This document shows, piece by piece, positions 28,230 to 39,226 of a DNA stretch of 64,000 nucleotides. A program made the position numbers and the translations under genes. Origin of the DNA: Pseudoxanthomonas sp. (GTDB lineage: Bacteria > Pseudomonadota > Gammaproteobacteria > Xanthomonadales > Xanthomonadaceae); assembly GCF_002863005.1 (NCBI RefSeq), contig NZ_PKDG01000014.1, positions 62,001 through 126,000 of the forward strand, read 5' to 3'. The notes beneath the pieces were generated by a model. That model worked only from the letters and a program-made list of their open reading frames with translations. It made no database searches and was not told the origin of the DNA. Positions within the stretch are counted from its first letter, which is position 1. The number at the start of each line of letters is the position of its first letter.

Positions 28230-29709
28230 CAGGAGGCGGCTTCGCTACCGCCATGCTGCCCTTCCACACATGGATCACCGCATAGCCGCGCCAAGGCCGC
28301 CACGCTTCGGCGCGCGCAGTCAGCGCTTTGGCGGTCATCCGCGTGCCGTCCGTCGGTACGGCCTTCTGCAGTACCAGGTCGTCGGCGGGAAACGCATCCG
28401 GGTGGCCGAGCGCGCGCAGCGCCATGTAATGCGCCGTCCACGGACCGATGCCGGGCAGGGCGACCCAGCGCGACGTGAAATCCTCCAGCGTGCGCTCGGG
28501 CAGGAAATCCACCCGTCCCTCCAGCAACGCGCGCGACAACCCGCGGATCGTGTCGGCGCGTGCGCGGGTCAGGCCGATCTCCGTCAGGTCCACATCGGCC
28601 AGAAGATCCGGTGTGGGGAACAGATGCGTCAGTGCGTCGAACGGGATCGCCAGCGGCGTGCCGTGCCGTTGTGCGAGGCGTGCGGTCAACGTGCGTGCCG
28701 CGGCCACGCTGACCTGTTGGCCGATCACCGCGCGCACCGCGATCTCGAAGCCATCCCAGCCGCTCGGCAGGCGCAGGCCGGGACGCGCGGCGAGCAGCGG
28801 CCGCAATCGCGGATCGTCGCCGAGTGCGTCGGCGATCGCGGCGGGATCCGCATCCAGGTCGAACATGCGGCGAAGGCGGCTGACGATCTGCAACAGGTCG
28901 CTCGGGGCGCTGCCGTGCAGTTCCAACCTCAGTGCGTGCGAACTGGCGTCCCACGCGCTGACGCGGAGCCAGCCGGGTGCGTCCGGCGTTCCAATCACGC
29001 GCAGGTAGCTGCGCTCATCGACGACTTCCACGCCGGGCAACGCACGGCCACGCAGGAAATCGAGCATCGCGGTGAAGTCGTACGGCGGGCGATAACCGAG
29101 CCGCAACGTCATCACCTCGTGCGTCGGCGGTAGCTCGCGCTTGCGCAGGTCGCGCGGCGCCATCCTGTATTCCTCGCGGAACGCCGTATTGAACCGGGTC
29201 AGGCTGCCGAAGCCGGCGGCCAGCGCCACCTGCGTGATCGGCAGCGTGGTTTCGGTCAGCAGCTGTTTGGCGAACAACAGGCGACGCGTGCCGTGCACAT
29301 CCACCGGCGTGGCACCGAGGCGATCGGTGAACAGCCGCCGCAGTTGCCGTTCGCCCAGGCCCACGCGTTCGGCAAGGTCGGCTACCGGTGCGTCGACCAG
29401 GGCACCCTGGTCGATCAGCTTCAAGGCGCGCGCCACCACTTCATCTCCACGCCGCCAGGTGCCATCGCCCGGTGCCAGTTCCGGCCGGCAGCGCAGGCAG
29501 GGGCGGAAGCCCGCGGCTTCTGCGGCCGCTGCGTTCCGGTAGTAGACGATGTTCTGCGGTTTCGGCGCCGGTGCCGGGCACACCGGCCGGCAGTAGATCC
29601 GCGTGCTGGTGACGGCGGTGAAGAACAGCCCGTCGAAGCGCGGATCGCGGCTCAGCCGCGCCTGTTCGCAGACGTGGCGGTCGGGCAGCAGGCTGGCGGC
29701 ATCGGACAT
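28213..29709 (-). CDS. Ada-like regulator fused to AlkA DNA-3-methyladenine glycosylase
   Basis: Cytoplasmic alkylation-repair protein, 498 residues, in three parts. An Ada zinc domain (about 10-80) has the cysteines IYCRPVC and CLRCRPE; the Cys in YCRP is the methylphosphotriester acceptor in E. coli Ada. An AraC-type helix-turn-helix follows (about 90-185). An AlkA glycosylase ends the protein (about 200-485), with a helix-hairpin-helix [17 protein letters not shown] and the catalytic Asp in FPADDLVLQ. It should both regulate and excise alkylated bases. Its last residues (VVGAT) and TAA stop are encoded by a palindromic repeat. ogt lies downstream. Confidence 0.94.
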   Translation of the reverse strand: MSDAASLLPDRHVCEQARLSRDPRFDGLFFTAVTSTRIYCRPVCPAPAPKPQNIVYYRNAAAAEAAGFRPCLRCRPELAPGDGTWRRGDEVVARALKLIDQGALVDAPVADLAERVGLGERQLRRLFTDRLGATPVDVHGTRRLLFAKQLLTETTLPITQVALAAGFGSLTRFNTAFREEYRMAPRDLRKRELPPTHEVMTLRLGYRPPYDFTAMLDFLRGRALPGVEVVDERSYLRVIGTPDAPGWLRVSAWDASSHALRLELHGSAPSDLLQIVSRLRRMFDLDADPAAIADALGDDPRLRPLLAARPGLRLPSGWDGFEIAVRAVIGQQVSVAAARTLTARLAQRHGTPLAIPFDALTHLFPTPDLLADVDLTEIGLTRARADTIRGLSRALLEGRVDFLPERTLEDFTSRWVALPGIGPWTAHYMALRALGHPDAFPADDLVLQKAVPTDGTRMTAKALTARAEAWRPWRGYAVIHVWKGSMAVAKPPPVVGAT

Positions 29710-29758
29710 GCGCGCAGGCTAGCACCGGCCATGCGTTAGGACTCGCCGTTTCCGGACA

Positions 29759-31006
29759 TCAATGCGGCGACGGCGTCCGCGGCCGCAGGACAGGCGCGAA
29801 GGTATCGAGCGTGCCGTCGTTCGGGGCCGCAGGTATTCCCAGCAAGTGGGCGAGCAGGGGATAGACGTCGACGTTGTCGAAGGCGGGCAGCGCCGCGTTC
29901 GGGAAGAAGTCGGGGCCGGTGGCCACGAAGAACGCACGCATCTGCGGGTCTTCCGGTGCGAAGCCGTGCTCGCCTTTCACGGGCTGCCTGGGCAGTGGGT
30001 GGCGATGCAGCTGCAGGCGCCAGCCGACGTCCGACTGGCACACGAAGGGCGCTATGCGCGGATTGCGCCCGTAGTGCCAGGCCGCGGGCAGCGTTTCCTT
30101 GCTCCAGCAGGTGTAATGGTCGTGGCGGCCGACCAGGCGGCGCGCCACGTCCGCTTCCTGGCCGGGGCGCGGGATGATGTGGGCGACGGGACCGAGCGAG
30201 GACCAGGAGAACAGGGCCTCCGGCAGCACGTCGTCGAGATAGGCGGTATCGACGCTGCGCACATCGGCCATGCCATGGTCCGACAGCACGATCAGGTTGG
30301 TCGAATCCCGCAGGCGCCGCCCCTCCAGGCCGCGCAGCAACGCCGCGAGGGCGTCGTCGATCTCGTGCATGGCAGCGAGTGCCCGGGGCGAAAAAGTGCC
30401 GTCGGCATGCGCGGCGACATCGTACTGTTCGAGATACAGGGTGATGAAGCGCGGGCGCTCGGCCGCCGGCAGGTCCAGCCACGCCAGGACGCTGGCCACG
30501 CGCTGGGCGGGCGTTGTTCCACTATCGAAGGGGCGCCAATGGTCGGGGCGTCCGCCCGCGATTTCCGCTTCCGAACCGGGCCAGAACATCGTCGCCGTCT
30601 TCAGGCCGGCGCGCTGGGCGCCGATCCAGACCGGTTCGCCGCCCCAGAACCGGCCGTCGCGCCCGGAGGCTTTCTTCGATTCGAACTGCCCAAGCACGGC
30701 ATCCCGCATGTCGTTGTGCACGATGCCGTGGCGATCAGGACGCAGCCCGGTCACCAGGGTGTAGTGATTGGGGAACGTCAGCGTCGGGTAGGACGGGTTC
30801 AGCCAGGCGGCATGCGCGCCTTGCGCGAACAGCGCATCCAGCGTCGGCATGCGGCCACTGCCGGGGATGTCGGCACGCAGGCCGTCGATGGAGACGAGCA
30901 GTACGGTGCGAGGCTGAGGCGCGGAAGGAGCGTTGGGGGTGGAGGCGCAGCCGGCAATCCATGACAGGACCACCAGCAGCATCACCCTGACGAATGGCAG
31001 GTGCAT
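29759..31006 (-). CDS. Nucleotide pyrophosphatase/phosphodiesterase-type lipoprotein
   Basis: Alkaline-phosphatase-superfamily enzyme of the NPP type, 415 residues; cleaves phosphodiester or pyrophosphate bonds of nucleotides in the periplasm. A lipoprotein signal ends in LSWIAGC (Cys 20). Zinc ligands and nucleophile: SIDGLRAD, the Thr in NPSYPTLTFPNHYTLVTG, LYLEQYDVAAH, LSDHGMADV and a late GEHGF. Xanthomonads have a well-studied homologue. The gene is divergent from the NTF2-like gene, 57 bases apart. Confidence 0.9.
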   Translation of the reverse strand: MHLPFVRVMLLVVLSWIAGCASTPNAPSAPQPRTVLLVSIDGLRADIPGSGRMPTLDALFAQGAHAAWLNPSYPTLTFPNHYTLVTGLRPDRHGIVHNDMRDAVLGQFESKKASGRDGRFWGGEPVWIGAQRAGLKTATMFWPGSEAEIAGGRPDHWRPFDSGTTPAQRVASVLAWLDLPAAERPRFITLYLEQYDVAAHADGTFSPRALAAMHEIDDALAALLRGLEGRRLRDSTNLIVLSDHGMADVRSVDTAYLDDVLPEALFSWSSLGPVAHIIPRPGQEADVARRLVGRHDHYTCWSKETLPAAWHYGRNPRIAPFVCQSDVGWRLQLHRHPLPRQPVKGEHGFAPEDPQMRAFFVATGPDFFPNAALPAFDNVDVYPLLAHLLGIPAAPNDGTLDTFAPVLRPRTPSPH

Positions 31007-31063
31007 GCGTTACGGGGAAAAGCTGGAATCGGCCACAGCTTGGCAGACTCCGGGGCATTCCGC

Positions 31064-31582
31064 ATGACGGCGCTAGTCCTACTTTCGTCCATCGTCCTGC
31101 TGGTTGCGTCCGGCGTCGCCAGTGCCGCCTCGCCCACGGCCGTCCACGAGGCCGAGTGCGCTGTCTGGCAGCGTGAGCTGAGTTTCGCTGACGCCGTGGC
31201 GCAGCATGACGCGGACGCCTTCGCCAGCCATCTCCACCCCCAGGCCGCCTTCGGCGTCAGCCAGAAACCGACCCGTGGGCGCGACGCGATCACCCGCGAG
31301 TGGGCGCCGCTGATCGAGGGCAAGGCGCTCAGGCTCAGCTGGTATCCGGCCACCGTGACCCTGGGGGGCGATGGCCGGACCGCTTACTCCAGCGGCCCGG
31401 CGCTGTACGAGGATCCCAAGACCGGCGATGCCCGCATCGGTCGATTCGGCTCCGTCTGGTACCGGAACGATGAAGGCACCTGGCAGGTGCTGTTCGACGA
31501 CGGCGTCGTGCCGCAGAAGGCGGATGCGGCCGCCGTCCAGCGTTTCCACGAGGGTCGGAAGGCGCGATGCCCGGCGGCCTGA
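31064..31582 (+). CDS. Secreted NTF2-like (DUF4440-type) protein
   Basis: Predicted periplasmic protein, 172 residues from the ATG at 31064, with a signal peptide (about 1-21, ending VASAAS). The body looks like an NTF2/SnoaL fold: an N-terminal helix (RELSFADAVAQHDADAFASHL), then strands and the RGRDAITREWAPLI segment usual for DUF4440. No catalytic role can be assigned. An in-frame start at 31001 would overlap the divergent pyrophosphatase gene. Confidence 0.75.
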   Translation: MTALVLLSSIVLLVASGVASAASPTAVHEAECAVWQRELSFADAVAQHDADAFASHLHPQAAFGVSQKPTRGRDAITREWAPLIEGKALRLSWYPATVTLGGDGRTAYSSGPALYEDPKTGDARIGRFGSVWYRNDEGTWQVLFDDGVVPQKADAAAVQRFHEGRKARCPAA

Positions 31583-31669
31583 GGTCCCGCTGAACCGGAC
31601 CGGGACGATCGCGACGCGCATGTCACATTGGGCGTATCGTCGTTATCCAGCCCGGCCGGAGCCCCTCTC

Positions 31670-32005
31670 ATGAAGTACGTCTCTGCCTTATTCGCTGCCT
31701 GCCTGATGGCGGCTGCCGCGCAAGCGCAAGCGCAGGCGTCCGTCGAGCGTGACGGAGACGCCCAGGCGCCGGAGCGCGCCGCCGATGCGACAGCGCCTGT
31801 CGCCCCGCCATCGAAGCATCAGGAAAAGCCTCGCCTGTCGGATGCGCATTGCATCCGCAACACCGGCAGTCGTATTCGCCAGCGTGACGCCCGGGCGCGT
31901 TGCAATGGCCTGCCGGGTCGCTCCTACACGAAGGACGAACTCGACCGTACCGGCCAGACCGGCCTCGGCCAGGCGTTGCGCACGCTGGATCCGTCCATCC
32001 GTTGA
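31670..32005 (+). CDS. Small secreted protein of unknown function
   Basis: A 111-residue product, not recognised as a named family. A signal peptide (about 1-22: MKYVSALFAACLMAAAAQAQ) is followed by an Ala/Pro-rich spacer and a compact C-terminal part with two cysteines (HCIRNTGSRI...RCNG) that could form a disulfide, and the segment GRSYTKDELDRTGQ. The pattern looks conserved rather than random. It stands 87 bases after the NTF2-like gene and ends 45 bases before the convergent ThuA-like gene. Confidence 0.65.
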   Translation: MKYVSALFAACLMAAAAQAQAQASVERDGDAQAPERAADATAPVAPPSKHQEKPRLSDAHCIRNTGSRIRQRDARARCNGLPGRSYTKDELDRTGQTGLGQALRTLDPSIR

Positions 32006-32050
32006 CACGGTGGCGGTGTGCCCGCTTCCTCGCCAAGGCGGGCGGACGTG

Positions 32051-32785
32051 TCAGCAGTCGTCCGAACGCCCGGCGGCGTAGCGCAGTCCGCGCCCGAGCT
32101 GTGCGAGGACGTTCGGATCCTCGTACACCTTCGCGTCGTGGCCGAGTCCGGTGTACCAGCTGCGGCCACCCTCGAAGGCATGGCACCACGCGATGGGGTG
32201 GTCTCCGCCCATCGTGCCGCCCTCGTAGTCGCGCTCGTCCACCGTGGCGATGACCTGCACCTGTCCGCGCGGACTGTCGCGATAGTTGTACAGCTCGTCG
32301 GTGATGCGCCAGCGTGGCCCGACAGGCTTCCCGTCGTGCTCGGCCTGCACGTGCGCCGATTGCAGCCCGGGAGGATGGCTCCTGAAGTAGGCGCCGACCA
32401 GGCGTCCATACCAGGGCCACGCGTACTCCGTGTCGGCCGCCGCATGCACGCCGACGAACCCGCCGCCCGCGCGCACGAACCCTTCCATCGCCGCCTGCTG
32501 CCCGGCATCCAGCACGTCACCGGTGGTGCTGGCGAACACGACCACGCGATAACGCGACAGGTTGCCGGCGGTGAACGCACCTGCGTCCTCGGTGTGGTCG
32601 GCCCGCAGCCCCGCTTCAGCCGCCAGCACCTTCAACGTCGCGACGGCCGTGGGGATCGCGTCGTGACGGAATCCCGCGGTCTTGGTGAAGATCAGTACGC
32701 GGTCAGGCGGAGCGGCATGTGCGGGCGACAGCAGCGACAGGCTGGCCAGCAGCAAGGGAGCAGCGATGACGCGGGAAAGGTTCAT
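32051..32785 (-). CDS. ThuA-like secreted protein
   Basis: Predicted periplasmic protein of 244 residues with a signal peptide (about 1-24, PAHA) and a ThuA (trehalose-utilisation-like, glutamine-amidotransferase fold) domain. Family motifs: [15 protein letters not shown], a [10 protein letters not shown] elbow and [22 protein letters not shown]. The role of ThuA domains is mostly linked to sugar metabolism, without a proven reaction for this type. There is no sugar gene next to it; hutU is divergent, 109 bases between starts. Confidence 0.88.
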   Translation of the reverse strand: MNLSRVIAAPLLLASLSLLSPAHAAPPDRVLIFTKTAGFRHDAIPTAVATLKVLAAEAGLRADHTEDAGAFTAGNLSRYRVVVFASTTGDVLDAGQQAAMEGFVRAGGGFVGVHAAADTEYAWPWYGRLVGAYFRSHPPGLQSAHVQAEHDGKPVGPRWRITDELYNYRDSPRGQVQVIATVDERDYEGGTMGGDHPIAWCHAFEGGRSWYTGLGHDAKVYEDPNVLAQLGRGLRYAAGRSDDC

Positions 32786-32894
32786 GGCCGGATTCTGCCA
32801 TGTTGCCCTTCATGCACTGCAGCATGGCGATGGCTCGCGCCCGACCAGTCCTCGCGCCGATAATGACGGCAATCCCTTTATCCGGAACGCCCGC

Positions 32895-34562
<1,668 letters not shown>

Positions 34563-34643
34563 TCGTGATCAGGGTCGGCCGTACGGGGTCGTTGAGAGCT
34601 CCGCATCTTCGGGACGGCGGATAGGGATCGCTCGGGGAGTCCG

Positions 34644-35360
34644 ATGTACTCGAAAGAGGATTTCAAGCGGATGTTCGCTGCGCTGGATGAGAGCGATCTC
34701 ATCCAGCGAGGCCTCGGCCCGCTGACGCAAGAGGCGCGCGAGGCGCTCACCGAGTTGCTGGCAGAGCGTGGGCTGGCAGGGCATGCGCTCGACCTGAAGG
34801 TAGCGGAGGTCAGGCGGTCCCTGTTCGAGCGCAGTGGCGTGACCAACCACTGCGACTACTGCGGGAAGTCCGTCATTCTCCAGCCCGTGAGGCGCGGCGC
34901 CCAGAAGTTCTGCAGCCAGCGCTGCAGCGAGGACTCCATGCTGGCCGCGCGGGCGGCGACACTTGCTCCCGACCTCGTCTACCAGCATGCAATCGCCATG
35001 AAGTTCGGCGAATGTCCATGCTGCCAGCGTGGCGGCCGGACCATTGAAGTGCGCGACGCTTATCACGTGGTCTCGCTGATATGGATATACAGATACTCTG
35101 AAACCGACCAGCTCTGCTGTCGCGAGTGCGGGAGCAAAGCGAACAGATGGGCGGCGGCTGTGTGCGCATTGACGGGCTGGTGGTCGGTGTTCGGCCTGTT
35201 CTCTACCCCCTACGTCATCATGAAGAACCTCCTGGCTGTGTACCGGCGGAGAGACGGCATCGAGCCTTCTCCCAAACTCCTCTACCGGGCGCAGCTGGAC
35301 CTCGCGCGCAAGTTGCCGGCGCTGCCCGACGCCGCCAGCCTCGGCACTTCCGCGCGCTGA
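34644..35360 (+). CDS. Zinc-ribbon membrane protein of unknown function
   Basis: A 238-residue product, not recognised. Three cysteine groups suggest zinc binding: HCDYCGKS with CSQRCSED (about 70-97), CPCC (about 129) and CCRECGSK (about 157). Hydrophobic stretches follow (AAAVCALTGWWSVFGLF and PYVIMKNLL), so a membrane-attached C-terminal half is likely. Codon use is unlike the neighbours: ATA, AGA, TCT and ACT codons cluster around 35080-35110. This may mean horizontal acquisition. GGGGAG precedes the ATG. No neighbour explains its role. Confidence 0.7.
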   Translation: MYSKEDFKRMFAALDESDLIQRGLGPLTQEAREALTELLAERGLAGHALDLKVAEVRRSLFERSGVTNHCDYCGKSVILQPVRRGAQKFCSQRCSEDSMLAARAATLAPDLVYQHAIAMKFGECPCCQRGGRTIEVRDAYHVVSLIWIYRYSETDQLCCRECGSKANRWAAAVCALTGWWSVFGLFSTPYVIMKNLLAVYRRRDGIEPSPKLLYRAQLDLARKLPALPDAASLGTSAR

Positions 35361-35520
35361 CCCCAGCGCTCCATCGCTCAACCGGTCCAGCCGCGGGATA
35401 TCCTTCTTGCCCGGTGCCCAGGCCGGCGCCACGGGCGCCATCCCGAGGCGTCGCCGCGTACGGGCGGCGGCAGCCGGATGTGTCATGCTTGCCGTCGTCT
35501 CAACGACTGGAGTACACGTG

Positions 35521-35637
35521 ATGGCCAAAGGCCTGGACAAGAAGAAAGAGACGAAGAAGAAGCCTGCGAAGACCCTGAAGGAAAAGCGGGCGGAGAAAGG
35601 CGAGAAGAAGGCGACGCGCGGATTCGCGCCCACCTGA
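35521..35637 (+). CDS. Small lysine-rich protein
   Basis: A 38-residue, very basic product (MAKGLDKKKETKKKPAK, about 40% Lys). It has a block of KKK motifs and ends GFAPT. It resembles short 'MAKGxxKKKExKKK' proteins found widely in Proteobacteria without known function; nucleic-acid binding is plausible. The ATG is preceded by GGAG about 10 bases away. No operon partner: 160 bases on the left and over 200 on the right are free of genes. Confidence 0.6.
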   Translation: MAKGLDKKKETKKKPAKTLKEKRAEKGEKKATRGFAPT

Positions 35638-35856
35638 TCCGGATATCTGCACTGAGGTTCGATCCCGGGCGAGCATGGCGGACCCGGGAGGTGCGGGGTG
35701 GTGTACGCGGCGAGGGGCCGGACACTCCCATTCGCGCATGATCCATCCGTTCGTGCCAAGCGCATCCAGCGCGCGTCAGCGCCGTGCGGGGTGTCCGCAT
35801 CCGGTCAGGCGACGCGCGCAGCGGCGACGCGCCGCGTAGACCGGCCCTGCATGGGC

Positions 35857-37443
35857 TCAGGGCGAATCCGCGCTGCCAAGGCGCGCCAGCTGCTCCTCCA
35901 GTTCCACCTGCCGCGAGATGTCGGTGAACACGCCGAACCAGCCGCGGCTGCCGTCCTCCATGGTGCGGCGGATCGCACGACTGGACACCCAGCGCCAGCG
36001 GTCATCGAACCAGCGCAGGCGGAACCGCGTCTCGAAGGTGTCGCGCGCGTGCACGGCAACCAGCCATTCGGCGCGCACGCGCACGCGGTCTTCGTCTTCC
36101 ATGCGTGCATACCAGGTCGCCAGTCGCGCTTCCATGGTGCACCCTTCGGGTTCCTGCGGCGCCGGGCTGATGTAGGTCAGCGCGCCATCGCCGTCGCTCA
36201 CCCACGCCACGTTGGGCCCGAGTTCCACTGCGCCGCGATAGATCGCCTCCCGCGCCCGCATCTCTTCCTCCGCGTGCTTGCGGTCGGTGATGTCGATGGC
36301 GACCACCGACACGCCGATGGGCTGCGCCATCTCGTCGGTCACGCGCGTGCCGACCACCAGGAAGGTTTCTTCGCGGTTCGGGAAGCGGAATTCGACGCGG
36401 GAGATGTCGCCCCTGTCCAGGATCCGCTGCGATGCCTGCATGATCCATGCCGCGATGTCGGGCGTGTAGACCTGCTGGACATGCGCATCCACGATCTCGC
36501 GCAACGGCCTGCCCACCATGTGCGCGAACTGCGTGTTCGCCGCCGCGTAGCGCATGTCCGTGTCGAGGAAGGCCAGCCCGACGGGCGCATTGGTGTAGAG
36601 GGAGGACAACTGGTGCTGCCGCAGCCACGGCGACAACGGCCGTGACGCGGGCGACGCGGCGTGCACGGGCGCGTTGGCCAGCAGGTGCGCCACGGCGTTG
36701 CCCGGCATCGGCTTGCCCGTCAGCCAGCCTTGTGCGAAATCGCAGCCCAGCTCGCGCAGCACGTCCGCCTGGGCGTCGGTCTCCACGCCTTCTGCGACGA
36801 TCGGGACGTCCAGGCTGTGTCCCAGCCCGATGATGGCCGAGACCACCTTGCGGCTCTCGCGGTCGGTCGCCAGGCGCCGGATCAGGCTGCCATCGATCTT
36901 CAGTTCGTCGAAGCCGAAACGGCTCAAGCGCACCATGCTGGAGAATCCCGTGCCGAAATCGTCCAGCGCCACGCGCACACCATGCGACTTCAGGTAACCG
37001 AACGCACGCTCGGTCGCGGGTTCGTCCTCGACCAGTTCGTCCTCGGTCATCTCGATGCAGATGCGATCCAGGGAAAACGACGATTCGGACATCGCTTCCA
37101 GCAGCAGGCGCACGGCGGGCGCGTCCTGCAGCAGCGAAGGCGGCACGTTGAATGCCAAGCAGAAGCGGCCAGGCCATGCGCTGGCCTCGCTGCAGGCGCG
37201 GCGCGCGAGATTCAGGGTCAGCAGCGGCAGCAGCGATGCCTGCAGCGCGATGGGGATGAAGTCTTTCGGAGGCACGTCGCCGAACGCGGGATCGTGCCAT
37301 CGTGCCAGTACTTCCAGTCCGTGGATCGCGCCTGTCCGAAGGCAGACGATCGGCTGGTAGGCCGGGAATATCTTCTCGTGGCAGACCGCATCGGCGATCC
37401 GCTCACGGAGCATGTTGGCCGTGTGAAACGGTGGCGTCGCCAT
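35857..37443 (-). CDS. EAL-PAS-PAS cyclic-di-GMP phosphodiesterase
   Basis: Cytoplasmic protein of 528 residues with no membrane segment. The EAL domain comes first (about 20-265) and looks active: GLEVLARW, NVPPSLL, IEMTEDE, DDFGTGFSS, LKIDGSL, AEGVET and FAQGWLTGKP hold the metal and catalytic positions. Two PAS domains follow (about 280-395 and 410-520), the first with a PAC-like FLVVGTRVTDEMAQPIGV tail. The order is the reverse of the common PAS-GGDEF-EAL layout, and there is no GGDEF domain. It should break down c-di-GMP under PAS-sensed control. Confidence 0.9.
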   Translation of the reverse strand: MATPPFHTANMLRERIADAVCHEKIFPAYQPIVCLRTGAIHGLEVLARWHDPAFGDVPPKDFIPIALQASLLPLLTLNLARRACSEASAWPGRFCLAFNVPPSLLQDAPAVRLLLEAMSESSFSLDRICIEMTEDELVEDEPATERAFGYLKSHGVRVALDDFGTGFSSMVRLSRFGFDELKIDGSLIRRLATDRESRKVVSAIIGLGHSLDVPIVAEGVETDAQADVLRELGCDFAQGWLTGKPMPGNAVAHLLANAPVHAASPASRPLSPWLRQHQLSSLYTNAPVGLAFLDTDMRYAAANTQFAHMVGRPLREIVDAHVQQVYTPDIAAWIMQASQRILDRGDISRVEFRFPNREETFLVVGTRVTDEMAQPIGVSVVAIDITDRKHAEEEMRAREAIYRGAVELGPNVAWVSDGDGALTYISPAPQEPEGCTMEARLATWYARMEDEDRVRVRAEWLVAVHARDTFETRFRLRWFDDRWRWVSSRAIRRTMEDGSRGWFGVFTDISRQVELEEQLARLGSADSP

Positions 37444-37614
37444 GCAGCCCCCCTGTGCAGCCTCGCCGGACAGCCCCGTATCGCCGGGGAACCTTCCCCA
37501 TCGGCCTTGGAAGGCACGACTTGAGCGACACCGACCACCTTAGCGCGCGTCGTCGTGCGACGAAAGCGCGTCCCGGCCCGAGCTCACGTAAGGGCGGTTA
37601 CATGGCTGTGGTGC

Positions 37615-38142
37615 TCATTGCGGGACGCGGCGGATCTTCGATACGTCGTAGCCCAGCGCTTCGATCTGCCGGATGCGCGCCTGGTAATCGGTGTCGGGAA
37701 TCTGCGGCGTGCGCGCCATCAGCCAGACGTAATCGCGCTTGCTGCGGCCGACGATGGTCTGCTGGTAATCGGCATCGACCCAGGCGATGACATATTCGGC
37801 CTGGATCGGCCAGACGAACTGCATGTCCCAGACCGCGCCGCCGCCGTCCGGCTTCACCGTGCCGACCGGATGCATGGTTTTCTCCGGACCGTCCAGCGCG
37901 CCCTTGCGGAAGCGGAAGGTGGTCTGGATGCGGCCGTCCGGCATGCGGGCGTAGGACTCGACCGCCTTGTAGGCCTCCCGCTCCGGGAAGGAGGGGATGT
38001 GGGCGATGACGTACCAGTCGCCCATGAAGCGGTCCACGTCCACCGGTGCGGCGGTCGGGATGGAAGGCTTGACGTTGCCGGAGCGGCATGCGGCGGTCGT
38101 CGCGACGACCAGTGCGAGTACGAGAAAGGGCAGGGTACGCAT
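37615..38142 (-). CDS. Outer-membrane lipocalin (Blc-like)
   Basis: Lipoprotein of the bacterial lipocalin family, 175 residues, that binds lipids or fatty acids in its barrel. The lipoprotein signal ends in VATTAAC (Cys 19). The lipocalin start motif FMGDWYVIAHIPSF is at about 39-52, and the barrel ends near DYVWLMARTP. It is the last of seven genes in the lipid-modification operon, starting 1 base after the stop of the second methyltransferase. A role in carrying modified or damaged lipids is inferred from this context. Confidence 0.88.
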   Translation of the reverse strand: MRTLPFLVLALVVATTAACRSGNVKPSIPTAAPVDVDRFMGDWYVIAHIPSFPEREAYKAVESYARMPDGRIQTTFRFRKGALDGPEKTMHPVGTVKPDGGGAVWDMQFVWPIQAEYVIAWVDADYQQTIVGRSKRDYVWLMARTPQIPDTDYQARIRQIEALGYDVSKIRRVPQ

Positions 38143-38143
38143 G

Positions 38144-39226
38144 TCAGTGCCCCCGCGCCGGACGCTGGAACCGGTAATGCGCCACCAGCCACTCCTGGCC
38201 GTTGCGGTAGCCGAACAGCTCCGCGCACGCCATCCAGAACATGCGCCAGCGCTGGTTCCACAGCGCGGCGGCATCGCCATACGCCTCGCGCAGCACGCCC
38301 ATCACCGCTTCGCGGTTGGCGTCGTGCCGGGCCAGCCAGTGGTTGGCGGTGCGCTGGTAATGCGTGCCGTCGAGCAGCCAGCGCTCCTGCAGGTGCAGGT
38401 GGTCCTGGAAGAACAGCAGCAGGTCGGCCGACGGCATCATGCCGCCGGTGAAGAAGTGCCGGCCCATCCAGTTGTCCTCGCCCTGCGTCTCGAAAGGATA
38501 CATCAGGTGGCGGTGGACGAAGATGTGCACGAACAGCGCGCCGCCCGGGCGCAGCGCATCGTGGATGCGGCGCATCAGTGCGGCATGGTTGCTGACGTGC
38601 TCGAACATCTCCACCGACACGCAGCGGTCGAACGCCTGCGGTTCCAGTTGCAGCTGGTTCACGTCGCAGGTGATGACGCGCACGTTGCGCAGGCCGCGCT
38701 CGGCGCAGCGCGCTTCGATGAACTGGCGCTGCGAGTTCGAATTGGACACGGCGGTGATGCGCGCGTTCGGATAGCGCGCAGCCATCCACAGGGTCAGCGA
38801 ACCCCAGCCGCAGCCCAGCTCCAGGATGTCCTGCCCGTCGGCCAGCGCGGCGCGCTCGCCGTACAGCGCCAGCATCGCCTCTTCGGCCTGGTCGAGCGTT
38901 TCCGCGCCGGTCGGGTAGTAGCAGCTGCTGTACTTCAGCCGTCCGCCGAGGCAGTGACGGAAGAAATCGGCCGGCAGTTCGTAGTGCTGCCGGTTGGCGG
39001 CATCGGTATGCACGGCAAGCGCGCCCTGGCGCAAGGCGCGCAGGCGGTGCGCCAGCAACGCGGATTGCGCTTCCTGGCCGCCTTCGCTTTCGTCGCGCAG
39101 TCGCTGGGCGCACAGCTGGCGGATGCCGGCGCGGATCGCCGCATCGGGCAGCAGGCCACGTTCGGCCAGGCCCAGCAGGCCCGGGGCAGCCTTGTCGGCA
39201 GCCAGTTCTTCCACCATCGCGTTCAT
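38144..39226 (-). CDS. Cfa-like SAM-dependent methyltransferase, second copy
   Basis: Class I methyltransferase of the cyclopropane-fatty-acid-synthase family, 360 residues. SAM motif: ILELGCGWGSLTLW near residue 136. VEMFEHVS keeps the active-site Glu and VHIFVHRH the later His. In place of the YSC motif whose Cys helps bind bicarbonate in E. coli Cfa, it has YSSCYY. Its sequence is closer to the plant coclaurine-N-methyltransferase-like branch than to classical Cfa. It overlaps the DUF1295 gene by ATGA. It probably methylates an unsaturated acyl chain, but the product is not known. Confidence 0.85.
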   Translation of the reverse strand: MNAMVEELAADKAAPGLLGLAERGLLPDAAIRAGIRQLCAQRLRDESEGGQEAQSALLAHRLRALRQGALAVHTDAANRQHYELPADFFRHCLGGRLKYSSCYYPTGAETLDQAEEAMLALYGERAALADGQDILELGCGWGSLTLWMAARYPNARITAVSNSNSQRQFIEARCAERGLRNVRVITCDVNQLQLEPQAFDRCVSVEMFEHVSNHAALMRRIHDALRPGGALFVHIFVHRHLMYPFETQGEDNWMGRHFFTGGMMPSADLLLFFQDHLHLQERWLLDGTHYQRTANHWLARHDANREAVMGVLREAYGDAAALWNQRWRMFWMACAELFGYRNGQEWLVAHYRFQRPARGH

